From assembly GCF_000189635.1 (NCBI RefSeq), contig NW_002476396.1:1-64000 (forward strand): DNA of 64,000 bases. The letters are read 5' to 3'. The DNA is from Tetrahymena thermophila SB210. Taxonomy: Eukaryota > Ciliophora > Oligohymenophorea > Hymenostomatida > Tetrahymenidae. Shown here piece after piece: positions 12,406 to 24,200 of the stretch (positions are counted from its first letter, which is position 1; every line of letters begins with the position of its first letter). The translations under genes and the position numbers were made by a program. The notes beneath the pieces were generated by a model, which made no database searches, was not told the origin of the DNA, and worked only from the letters and a program-made list of their open reading frames with translations.

Positions 12406-14219
12406 ATGAAGAAGGGTATCCTTTTCAATTTCGTTCTTTCCATTTTTTTTATTTTTAAAAACACTCTGCTATTTTACTACAACATACATCAATATGAAAC
12501 AAACTTAATAGAATCTAACTTTAGATCTTAAAGTTTCATCAATGATGGTGATATTGACATAACTTTGAATAGTTACCTAGTTGCTTTCAACTTCGATTAT
12601 GGTGAAAAACTGACCTTTAAATTGTTAATTCGAAAAACAAAATATACTTGGTTTACTATGCTTACTTTTACTTCTAAAAATTAGAAAAGTGTACATCATC
12701 AGACTACCTGTTTTTGAATGCACCAACCCTAAACTATTAGGATTTTATTGTTTAGATCTATCTGTGACTACCAATATAACACTTGTGCTGAATGCTTAAG
12801 AAAATATCCTATCATAGATATATCTATATATTTATGAATGCTTAGATGTTGAAGATTTAAAAAATATGGTTCCTGATAATTGTGCAACCTAATAAGAGAT
12901 AGACCATATGGTAAATGGTATGAACGCTATTTTCAAATTTAAACTATTAACATCTTAGTATAACATCTAATCATAAGAAAATGAAAACAATTAACGTTTT
13001 GATCTAGACAGTTGCTAACCAATAAATAGTAACCTAAATGAAAACTCAAAAGTAAATTACCTCTGTGAAATAAGGGTTAAAATGTATAGACTCAAAATAT
13101 TTACTCTTCTCCTATCTCTTACACTAATCAGATTAACCTATTGATAGAACCTATGTTGCGAAATATATTGGAATCGCTAGCTACAACTGTGTAATCATTT
13201 ACATGGATGAAATTGTCTAACAAATTTAAATTTAACATCCATATTTACCTTAAGTATTCTCATTTATTAATAGTATATTTAGTTTTTTGATGCTTTTAGT
13301 GATTTTTTAAGGATAGTATAAAAACATCCTTCTTGATTAGACTGAGAAACAGCTCTTCCCAAAATACCATACCAAGATACCTATTTGTAAAAATTGTGAA
13401 GGAAAATTAACTTTAAAATGCAGAAAAAGAGATAGAGTAAGGCGATGATAAATATTCAGAGAAGAATAAGTAGACAAATGCTGAAAATTATTATCTACAA
13501 TAACAAAAGTAAATCTAAACATGAGGAACATAAGCAAAAGAAGGAAGTGGAGAAGGAGATTAAGAAGTTAAGAGATTAGGTAATAAAATTTCAGCCAAAA
13601 AAATTACTGTACCTGTTTTAGTAGTAAATAAAAGCAATTTTTATATTTAGAGGCTGTTTCCCTATTCAATATTAATAAAATTGACAAACATAAGTAATAA
13701 TCTAAAGGTTGTAATTAGACGAATTATCAAATAAAATGCAGTATAATTGCTCAAATTATAAAATTTAAAATGACAAAAATGATTTAAATAATGTTTCATA
13801 ACAAAAAAGATTAGTAAATTTTATTAAGTCTAAGACTCAGTAATTTAGGAATGCTAGCAAGGCCATGGCCATGGAGAATTACTAAACAGTTTATTTACAG
13901 AAAAAAACTATCAGTTTTCTCCTTACAAATCGAGCTTATTGTAATCCTAGTTTAAAAAATAGATCTCCTGAGTCAGCCCCTCAAATTATCATCAAAATTT
14001 TAAGAACAAATAAAAAAAAGTGTCAGTGTAAACACCTAAGTAGTCAAAAGTATTGAGGAAAAGTTTAAAAATATGGAAAACATCAAAAATAAAAATTTAT
14101 CTGATAAACTAGTTGAGTTTATTTTTAAAATGAGGTACTTCATTCATTTATTTAATTTCAGTTAATTTATTTTTTTAAATATTTAAAAAATTATAAAGAG
14201 CTTACAAAAAAAGAAGAAA
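12406..14219 (+). pseudogene. Family B two-TM protein, broken copy B1
   Basis: Starts like the intact copies with MKKG and an N-terminal helix. Near 12603-12610 one base is lost (GGTGAAAAACTG against GGTGACAACACTG in B3), which leads to TGA at 12715-12717. More damage follows: small indels in the ectodomain, and a 68-bp inverted segment at 13301-13368 that replaces the coding sequence from the second membrane helix into the adjoining tail. A 6-bp duplication (GGCCATGGCCAT) lies near 13862. Exon 1 sequence can be followed to 14134 and the following intron to about 14205. The two short 3' exons are missing after GAAGAAAG at about 14219. It is clearly non-coding now, while its neighbour B2 is intact. 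Confidence 0.9.
13301..13368 (-). other. 68-bp in-place inversion within B1
   Basis: Read on the minus strand, this stretch matches the segment of B2 that follows GATGCTTTTA (about 16071-16139, from GGTATT to AATACC). The flanking sequence on both sides stays in the normal orientation. In intact copies the segment is bounded by the inverted hexamers GGTATT and AATACC, which could have mediated the flip. Confidence 0.9.
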
Positions 14220-15169
14220 GTTAAAAAATATTTTAACTTTGTATAATTAAATACAGTAATTTTAAAAGTAAAAGAAAAATAATAAACTAATTATTACATT
14301 AAATTAATATTAAAAGATAATTAATTTTTGATATTGTCACATTTTAAATAAAATCCAAAATAAATTTAATGTAATTTTAGTTTTTTACTTTTATTTTAAG
14401 AAATTTAAAAGTAAAATAAAATTGTTTTAATTTATTTTTAATAATTAATGAGTATGGTAATTATATAAATTTTATTAATTCTGATTAATACTTAGAGACT
14501 CAAAACTTAAGAAAAAAATAATTTAATGTTATTCGTTTCTCCTATCCCTAAAAAATTGCAAATTAATATGCTCAAATTTAATGAACGAATTTAAATAGAT
14601 TATATAAATAAATAAAAAACAAGAAAGTATATTTGCTTTCCTAAAAATATATTTGATAGCAAAAAATTAATAATAATTTTTGGCTGTCTTTTTATTGAGA
14701 AATCAGTTTGAGGGTTCATTCATAAAACTGAAAAATAAAATTTTTAACAAAAGGTAAAATTTAAGTAAGGAAATGTATATTTTATTTTCAAAGGAATGGT
14801 TGAATTGACTTTTCGATGGGAATTCACTTGTATAGCAAAAATAATAAAGAAAAACATGCAAAAATAAAAATATAAAGCAAAAATTACAAATCAATTCATT
14901 TGATAGATAGAGTAATTAATTGAAATTACTTCAAATTTCAAGTAAATTTTGATGTTTAAAAAGACAAAAAACAGGCCAAATAATTAAAAAATATATAATA
15001 ATAAGAAAGAAACCAATTATTTAAAGATCAAATAATCAATAAAAAAGTAGAAGTATTGACAGTCCTCCTTCAAAAAATATCAAATATTCTTGAATCAGTC
15101 CCAAAAATGATTTACTCAAAATTTGATTTATTTTCATCTTAATTTTAGTTTAATATCAACAACCAGTAA
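14220..15169. promoter_or_regulatory. Intergenic and 5' flank of B2
   Basis: One ~235-bp unit of the B-upstream repeat (about 14495-14730). Then comes the conserved B flank from TTTGATAGATAGAGTAATTA (about 14899) to the start codon. An open minus-strand stretch at 14703-14894 is only AT-rich chance. No gene seen. Confidence 0.55.
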
Positions 15170-17438
15170 ATGAAGAAGGGTACCCTTTTCGGTTTCCTTC
15201 TTTCCATTTTTGTTATTTTAACTACATTCTCCTATTTTATCTACATCATACAGCAATATACAACAAACTAAATAGAACCTAACTTTAGATCATAAAGCTT
15301 CATCTCAGATGGTGAAATCGACATAGATTTGAATAGTGACTTAGTTGCTTTCAAGTTCGATTATGGTAACAACACTGTAATTTATGAGGCTAATTAGAAA
15401 AATAAAACATACTTGGTTTACTATGCTTTCTTTTACTACTAAAAATTAGACAAATCTGACTACATTCAGCTACCTGTTCTTCAATGCACCAACCCTAAAC
15501 TCTTAGGATTTTACTGCCTAGATCTATCTGTGATTAGCAATACAACGCTTGTTATGAATACTTCAGAAAATATTCTATCTTAGATATAAATCTATACCTA
15601 TGGATGTTTAGATATTGACGATTTGAAAACTACTGCTCCTGATAATTGTGCAACATAAACAGAGATAGACAATATGATCAATGGTATTAACGCTGTTATG
15701 AGATTTAAGCTACTAACATCTTAGTATAACACCTAAACATAATAAAACGAAGACAATTACAGGAACTTTTTGATCTATACAATTGCTAACTAATAAATAG
15801 TTACCTAAATGAAAACTCAAAAGTAAATTACCTCTGTGAAATAAGGGTTAATTGTTTAGACTCAATCTCTTTACTCTTCTCCTATCTCTTACACTCAATC
15901 AGATTCACCTATCGATAGAACCTATGCTGCAAAATATATTGGAATCTCTAGCTACTGCTGTTTAGTCCTCTACATGGATGAAATTGTCTAACAAATTTAA
16001 ATTTAATATCCATCCCTACCTTAAGTATTCTCATTCATCAACAGTATCTTTACTTTTTTGATGCTTTTAGGTATTTTAGGAAGATCTGTGTCTCAGTTTT
16101 CAATCAAGAAGGATTTTTTTATGCTATTCTTAAAAAATCAATACCAAGACACATATTTGCAAATTATGAAGGAAAATTAACTTTAAAATGCAGAAAAAGA
16201 GAAAGACGAGGATAAATATGTTGAGAAGAATGAGTATGTATTTGCTGAAAATTAATATCTACAATAGCAAAAGGAAACCTAAACATAAGGAACATAAGCA
16301 ATAGAAGGAAGAGAAGGTAGAGGAGAAGAAGATGAAGAAGTTAAGAGACTTGATAATACAATACCAGCCAGAAAAATTACTGTACCTACTTTTAGTAGTA
16401 AATAAAAGCAATCATTAGATTTAGAGTCTGTTTCCCCTTTCAATATTAATAAAATTGACAAAGATAACCAATAACACAAAGGCTTTGGAGCTGTAGCAGC
16501 ATAGTTAGACGAATTATCAAATAAAATTCAACATGACTGCTCAAATCATGAAAATAATAATGTTTCATAACAGCAAAATTTGTAGATTAATAAGTTTTAT
16601 TAAGTCTAAGACTCAGTGCTTTAGGAATATTAGCGAGGCCATGGAGAATTATTACGCAATTAATTTACAGAAGAAAATTATGAGTTTTCTCCTAACAAAT
16701 AGAGCTTATTGCAATCCTAGTTTAAAAAATAGAGTTCCTTAGTCAGCCCCTCAACTTATTAATCAAAACTATAACAAAAAATTAAAAAAAGTACCAGTCT
16801 AAACACCTAAATAGTCAAAAGTATTGAAGAAAAGATGAAAAATATGGAAAACATCCATAATAAAAAATTATCTGATAAACTACTCCAGTTTATATTTAAA
16901 ACGAGGTACTTCACTTTACTTCATTTGAATTAATTCATTTTTTATATATTAAAAAATTTTTTTCTATCTAAATTAAAGACTTTTCAAGAAGAAGAAAGAG
17001 CTGGTTGGAGGACTCAAAAAAAGCTAGCTCCAACAAATCGAGTCTTAAATAAATAAAGAATTGGATATCATGAACTTCGTTAAAGATATTCTGTTTTTGA
17101 AAAAAGCAATCATGCTTGTCTTTGACCCTGATCAGCTAGTAGCGCTGTAACTTATAGGCTGTTCGCAACATTTTTTAGACTAGTAATTGGATGATTTAGA
17201 ATCAGATCCTAATTAATTTGGTAAAAACATAAATGTATATTTTGATATATTTATTATAAATTAATTCTATTATAATAAAGAAAATGACACTACACTGAGT
17301 TTCTATGAAAAGCAATTTGCCGTTTCACAATCAGAGAAATTATAGCAACATTACATGAAGAGATTCTTAGATAAATGTACGAATAAAAGAAATTTTAACG
17401 AATTGGATGAAAGAATTTTAGCTTCTCTCAAAAACTGA
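15170..17438 (+). CDS. Family B two-TM protein B2 with Q-rich C-terminal tail
   Basis: Predicted 711 aa. Exons: 15170-16905, 16979-17220, 17281-17438 (TGA 17436-17438); phases 2 and 1 close correctly. The start MKKGTLFGFLLSIFVI opens with a positive patch and a helix at aa ~6-28, acting as a signal anchor or uncleaved signal. Aa ~30-283 form a Cys-containing domain with N-glycosylation-like NxT/S sites (NKT, NTT). A second helix (VFSFINSIFTFLMLLGILG) lies at aa ~285-305. The remaining ~400 residues are charged and rich in Q, K and E, and look cytoplasmic. The last two exons hold a conserved helical stretch (LFLKKAIMLVFDPDQL). No enzyme motif is recognised. Four tandem relatives exist in the window. 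The family looks ciliate-specific to me, and its function is unknown. Confidence 0.87.
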
Positions 17439-18459
17439 AAAACCAAATGATCATTTTTTGCCTCAAAAGGTTCTGATTCAAAGCTCTAAAAAAAAACTTG
17501 ATCTTATTGCAAAATTTAGAAAAACATAAATTTAAAAAAGAAATTATTCTAGATTTTTTTACTTTTTATTATTATTATTATTATTAAGTATTAGTAAGTA
17601 TTATATATTTTTTAGTAAATTTGAATTATTTTAACTTTATTTCTTTATATTTTAATTCAAATAAACTTCTTTTTCTTTATTAAAGTTAATATCATACGAA
17701 AGCAAATTCTAACTATTTTATTTAAATTTATTTACAATTATGACTTTTTTATCTTTTGTTTGATAGATTGATGATTTGATATAATATAAATTATATTCGA
17801 TAAATTTTTAAATATTGATGGATTCATGATTGTAATTAATTAATTGATAATAAATGAATATATAAATTACTTATACGTCATTTTTCAAAAATTGTGTTAA
17901 TCAATCACATATATTTTGTATGAATATTCATAATGATTAATAAAATTTAGCTTAATTAACTCTTGTGATTCCCATTCATCTAAAAAATGAATAAAATAAA
18001 AATTCCTCATTTTTACCTATTCACCCAACACCACCTAAAACCTATTATAATCACAAAATAAAATTAAAGAACAATTTAAAGGAAAAATCTGAAATAGATT
18101 TTATAAAAAAAGACAAAAATATATGAGAATTAACAATCGGAGCATTTTTAAATCAGCATGTAGAAAAAACCTTCCTTCTATACTGCAAATTTTTCACCTT
18201 CCAAGTACTTTACTTCATTTTCAGACTTTTTTAAAAACTTTTATTTTTTGTATTTTGATTATTTTTCTTAAGCATTTTATAATCAAATAAAAAGACATTA
18301 ATTAAGATTTAGAACAATAAAATGTTCATATTTAATTAACTAATTAATTAATATAATAATCATTTGAAATATCACAAATCATGATATGATTAATGGTTGA
18401 TTTGTGATATTTCAAGTACAGGAAGAAACAGCTATATTTATAAAATACTTTTAAATAAT
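17439..18459. other. Intergenic
   Basis: The first ~480 bases resemble the 3' flanks of B3 and B4 (shared GAAAGCAAATTCTAACT, about 17699). A (TTA)n run lies at about 17565-17586. The rest is AT-rich without a gene. From about 18240 it matches 28310-28530, upstream of another A pseudogene, and contains a palindrome at 18364-18415. Confidence 0.6.
18364..18415. repeat. Perfect 18-bp palindrome arms, copy 1
   Basis: TTGAAATATCACAAATCA (18364-18381) is followed after 16 bases by its exact reverse complement (18398-18415). The same hairpin, with two changes in the right arm, occurs at 28424-28475. Both sit ~100 bases before an A pseudogene. Confidence 0.8.
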
Positions 18460-20045
18460 TTAAATTAAATCCAATTAGGCATACGGCATACAGTCTGATC
18501 TGATAGCTGTTAATATAAATTTTGATATAATTTTTTTAAAGGTATTAATTATTAAATATTTAATATTTTTTAGGCCACTGTGTAAACTATCAGTGATACA
18601 TCTATTATTAGTTCAAATAATCTATTTTTTCCTTATACGCTATCATTATTTTAGATTCTGATCAAAGGTAGACATTATTGAGTTTATTTGATTCAGTTCT
18701 TTAATATCTAAGTACAAAAATTAATTAAATCTAGTCAATTTATGTGCTTTAGTATTGGAATAGCTAAGAATACTGACTGCTCTTTCAATCTAGATTCAGT
18801 TAATTTAAAAAAGTAATTATTACTCTAAGCAATTATAAGCTAAAAAGATATACTTTAGAATAATTATTTTTGACTATCTATGCAAATAAAATTATAGCAG
18901 CTCTTCAAGTCAATCCTAAAGTTAAAGAGAGCGTCCTTAATTAAATTACCATAATTTTATAAAATTCACAACAAAAAAGTGAAAATTAATTAAGCAAAAC
19001 ATAACAAATTATTTAATAATAGCGAAATTTTTTATGAGAGTTTTATTGATTGCTTTAAAATATTGAATTCTACTACCTAAAGCTCATCATTAATATTTTA
19101 GTGGCTTATTAGCTATACTTTATCACAAACTATGGTGCAAAAACAAATGAATTTATCAGAATAAATAGGAAATCTACTTTTAACAAAATTATCAGTAGAA
19201 CTTCTATAGAACGAAATTTAATCTCTAAGTACATTATAAACAACATCTAAGAATCTTTTAAAATATGCTATCTTTTAACTAGCCACAATAAGATAATTCA
19301 AATATATATAATGCTGTACTGACTAGCTATTCTGCTAATCCTTTTATTCAAACTGATTGCTTCTAATAGTAATTTAACTTTAAAAACAAGTCCTGATAAA
19401 ATAATTTCTATAAATCTTGTTGTAAATATCGCCTCTAGTTAAGGATTAAAAAATTTAATTATGCATTAATTTTTGAATATAAAATCATCAAAATTTAATA
19501 TAATTTGCTTTTAGCTATAATCTTAATCAAAATACACTCATTAAGACTGTAAATTGATTTATTTAGCCTAACTAGTTCATTGGGAATATAAAATATTTCT
19601 AAATTTAAAACATTCTATGAGTATGCAATATTTTGAAATTTTAGTTCAATTACATAAATCGAAATAGAATTCTGTGTTTATGGTAAAACGCACTATTCTA
19701 AGAATAAATTGCATTTGTGGTATCTATGACAAAAGATAATCCAATATCTTTGTGAATTTTGATAATTTTAATTAAAAAATTGAAGATGAATAATATCAAC
19801 TACAATCAATTACATTAATAAAAATAAGAATCAGATAAATAATAAAAAAAGGTATTGATTATTTACAGTAATAATAACAATAATCTTAATTAAAGAGAAA
19901 CTAAATCAAATACAATCCTAAAAAAACCTGATTATGATTATAAGGAAGTAAATTATTGTTTAATGATAAGAAAAAGATACTTGCAATCTTTATCTGATAA
20001 CCTAAGCATTTAATGAATATATCTCAATTCAAAAGATAATAAATA
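18460..20045 (+). pseudogene. Decayed family A copy, first of three
   Basis: Begins with a trace of the exon 6/intron 6 junction (TTTTTAG at about 18571). The exon 7 start follows (GTGTAAACTATCAGTGATAC). At about 18666-18670 (ATCAAAGGTAGACATT) it skips ~1 kb that intact genes have between positions equivalent to 24612 and 25577. It then follows the stalk, the GPS-like region, the first helix and the loop, with many frameshifts, and ends in the loop near CAAAAGATAATAAATAA. The last four helices are absent. The same deletion junction occurs in the pseudogenes before A3 and A4, so the deletion came before the array expanded. Confidence 0.85.
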
Positions 20046-21227
20046 ATTTTTATATTTTTATTTGTATTTTGTTTGGTTTTAGATATGAAAGTTTAACATT
20101 TTAATTAATTACCTTACAAAAATCTAAAATATTATTGTAAGTTTTAAGTACAATGTATAACTCTCTTTCTAACTAGATGAAAATATCTATAACATAAACC
20201 ATATTAGATGATTACCCTAAGTTCTTAAAAAATTTTGCTTGGTAACCATTATTTTCTTTTAAAAATAAGTTAAAAAAAAATTACATCACAAAATAATGAA
20301 AATATATTTTATTTTTTATATAATTGCCCTCCTTTTTTAAATCTTAAAATATTCCATTGTGCCCTCATTTTACAAATTTTGATTCATAAATACATATAAA
20401 AAAATTAAAAATGATATTTTATTTTAACTTTTAAAACCTAATGGCTATGTGCTATTTAGCAGCAATAGCCATTTTTTAAAATAGCAAAGTGCTATAATAA
20501 TTCTATTATAAAATATAAAAATCAAATTTTTAATAAATAACTAAAAAATCTATTTCATAATAAGTGACATACAAAGGACTGAATTTTTGAATGGCATTTT
20601 GCTATAAACTAATTTACAATAATAGATTTAATTTAAAAATAATATTTAATGGATAAAATTACAAAATTAGTATTTTTTATATTAAAATAATTTATAGCTT
20701 AAAAATGAATTTAATTCTTGGGTTTAAGTGTGCATGAGCTATAATTTAATTCATGGAAATGGAAGTGCTATAAAATAAATATGTCAAATAAATAATGAGT
20801 TAATGTATGGTTTCAAATCAATAAAAAGATAGAACCACCAAATATTAATGAAGATTTTGAGAGAGTAATTTAATACTTGAATATTGATTGATTATTTTTT
20901 TAATGGTTTCAATGTAAATTATTCTTGCTAAAATTCTTTGTATCTTCCTTAGAAGTAATTTAAAAGAAACTAATTATATATATAAGAAAAGTGATATATA
21001 TTGCATTTAAATTGTAAATTAAAGTAAATTATATTCATATTAATTTCTGTAAAAAATAGTGATTAACTTGCTACTTTAAATCAAAAATAGAAACAAATCA
21101 AAAGGAAATTAATTATAATTGATAGTTATTAAGAAAGAATTCTTTGAAAACTTTAAAAAGTCAATTAATTAAATTAGTAAATAACACTAATTAATTTCGA
21201 TCAAGCTTATCTAAGTTTTGAGCAAAA
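20046..21227. promoter_or_regulatory. 5' flank of A2
   Basis: No gene seen. Contains a short hairpin (AATGGCTAT/ATAGCCATT, 20440-20473) within a stretch not found before the other A genes. It also has the block AATGGCATTTTGCTATAAA (about 20591) shared with 30857, 40309 and 38323, the hairpin element at 20705-20754, and the conserved ATCAAGCTTAT block just upstream of the start. Confidence 0.5.
20705..20754. repeat. Conserved hairpin element, copy 2 (upstream of A2)
   Basis: ATGAATTTAATT pairs with AATTTAATTCAT with one mismatch. It is preceded by TAATTTATAGCTTA and followed by GGAAAT. Its distance to the A2 start codon (474 bases) equals that at A1. At A4 the matching position (about 40420-40430) runs through without the hairpin. 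Confidence 0.6.
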
Positions 21228-24200
21228 ATGCTAATATTTTGTAAGGATAATCTTTCTTTTTTATTCATTAAATTAATGATACATATAAATATTTATAGGT
21301 ATTTTGCTTGCTTTAAAAATAGTCTAAGCATAGGATTGCTCATTACTTCTCTAAAAAACTAAACCAACTACTGCACCTTTGGGTAAATTTTAAATTCTAA
21401 AATTATAAATGCAACCAACTATTAAAACTTAAATGAAATTTAGGCTACTCCTGCAAAATTAGTACATCTACAACTTTCAATGCTACTTAAATTTAAAATA
21501 AAACCACGTATAAACTAAGGGCATATAATTTAAATAGTAGTTTCATTGATGCACATGCTAATATTAGATAACCTTAATGTGCGAATCTTATCTAAGCAAT
21601 CGATTATAATTATCCAAACTTAAATTTTGAGATTAATGGAGATAGCATGTTATAGTATATAAATAATATATACATAGGCTTTGATTTATATACCACTTAG
21701 TTATTTTAGGGATTAAATATTACTTCAAGTTGGAATTCATAAGCGTAATAAACTCTATCTTTCAATTCGTAAGATTTTTCTCAATAAATAGATGCTTGCA
21801 GTGTATATTATGTAAATGTATTCGCAAAAATAGATTTGACTAGCTAAACAAATAAATTTAGTTCAATATCGATTATTTTTACTAGTTTGGTTGATAATAA
21901 TACAGTGATTTTAATTTCGATTTCAAATCTATAGGTTCTCTTTTACTACAAAGTAAATTTTATTGATTTCTTCATTTTTTAGAAGTTATTTTTTACTCAA
22001 AGTCATTTTTTTAAAATAAATGCTAGCAAAGTTCCTGCTTATTATTTTATTCAGAACTTTATCTGTTAGTTTTAATATTTTTTTTAATAAAATTAATTTA
22101 TTTTCGCTGTACTTTTTAACAACTTAGTTTATTTTTTAGCCATTTTAATAGCCACTAATTATTTAATTAGATAATTTCAATATATTATTATGTATTTAGT
22201 TTTTAGATGTAATCATTTTGTTTTAAAATATTTAATAGTGTCCGATTGGCTGTATGGGTGACTGTCCTTCGGGGAATTGCCAATCTTGCTAAAGCGGCTA
22301 CGATCTTATCAGTGGTTCGTGTGTATTAAAGTGCGGTTAAAGATAATACTCGAAAGTAGTAGATGCCTCTTCATAATAAACTTGCTAACCCTGTCTTACT
22401 CATTGCAATGTATGTGCTAATGGAAATACTTGTACAAATTGTGATAGTGGTTATACTTTCGCTTTCGTTAATGGTTCAGCTTAGTGCTATCCATCATGTA
22501 GCTAACCTAGCCAGTATATTGATTCATAAGGTATTTGCCAAAATTGTATGTAATATTGCAGCAATTGCAACACAGCAACATTTTGTACGGCTTGTTTTAC
22601 AGGATTCACTTTGAATGCTAACAATGCTTCTTGTTAATGTAACGGTGTTATTAACAATAATATATGCAATCCTTGTACTTCTCCTTGTTAAACTTGTAAT
22701 GATAACTCAGTAAGCTGCAAAACCTGTATAAATAATTACTACCTTGTTAAAGATTATCCAAATTAGTCTTAATCTTAATGTCTTTAAATATGCCCTAATA
22801 ACTATTAACTAATCAATAATACTTGCTAATTATGTATTTAGACTATTTACAACAGTTGTTTTAATTGCCCTAGTACTTGTAGATCTTGCTCTCCATCTTA
22901 AATTAACAAGTGTTAAGATTGTTATCCTGGAATGCAGCTTAATAGTAATGGTTTATGCGAACCTTAGCCCTAACCCGGACTATAAGTAGATAGTAGAAAT
23001 CTCAAATTTTATTATTGTAGCTATAATAATATAGCAGTTATTTAGGCTACTTTTTCAAACTCAAGTCCAACATTAACTCTGGAATTCGGAATTAATTTAG
23101 TTACTATACCTGGACTACAATGCAATTAAATATTTGACTCTGATACTCTAAATTTGCTAGGCTCTAGTACATGCTCTATCAGTTTATCATAAATCATTGT
23201 GACATTAAGTATATTTTATTAAATAATGGATTAAATATTAATATAATTAATTCTTAAAAATAGGTTAAGATGCTAATTTAATGGTTAACTAAGTCATAAC
23301 TATAACTACCACTGCTTAGATACTTTAATTCTAAGGATTTAGTTCAAAAATTGATACTATTTATCTGATTTCTTATGTTTAACAACCAGTTACTCCTTAA
23401 GTGAATGTTCTATACAATTAAGTTGTAAATTCTTGTAATGACATCTAATTCTAAATTTAAACACCATAAAATGATGCAGGAAGAGGTTTCTTAAATATAA
23501 AATGGATATTATCTAACCCATAAAATTTCAGTTAAATAGTTATGCTGACCTTATTAGATATTATAACTACAGCTAACGATAATCAAAGTTTTACTTTGTT
23601 TATCCCAAAATTAACTATTCCCGTAAATACTGACATATCTATTAAGATCGCCTACACTCTCAAAGTCTCTTAAAGCAACACCTTGTCTTTTACAACCAAA
23701 TATTAATAAATGAAGCAAATTATTATTAGCCCATTTTAAAGTAAATAACCTCCAATATATAGGTAAAAAAGGCTAATTTTAACATATTTTCTACAATAAA
23801 ATTATTTTTTTTCTTGTTATTATTTAAAATAAAATTTCATTAATTTAATTAATTCTATTTTATTTCATTTTTAAAAAATATATTTTTTTAGCAAATCAAT
23901 ATAGCTATTTTCAGAAAATTATTTCTCGAGTTAGAAATATAGACTCAGTAAAATAAGAAATATTATTTAATATTATATTAAAAAAAATAAAATAAATAAA
24001 AAAAAGGTTTTGAAACAGGTTTCGAACCTGATAGAAGAAAAAAATAAAAAATGTTTAATCAAAGATGCAAATTAAATAATATATTAATTATTTTTTTTTA
24101 TATTACATTCTATCCCACCCAATATCCATAACTTAAATTAATATCTTTATAAATTAAATACAAAAAAATATTTTTTTTAGAAAAATAAAAAAATAATAAG

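Noticed and set aside
22363-22614. Hydrophobic 83-aa ORF, with equivalents at 5698, 32762, 41982 and 49059
   Set aside because: Out-of-frame reading of the Cys-rich exon 4. The true frame shows regular Cys spacing and joins the neighbouring exons.
24005-24031. Functional tRNA gene
   Set aside because: Only a T-arm-like 15-mer and a short following strand are present; no D-arm, anticodon arm or 5' acceptor strand in the flanking sequence.
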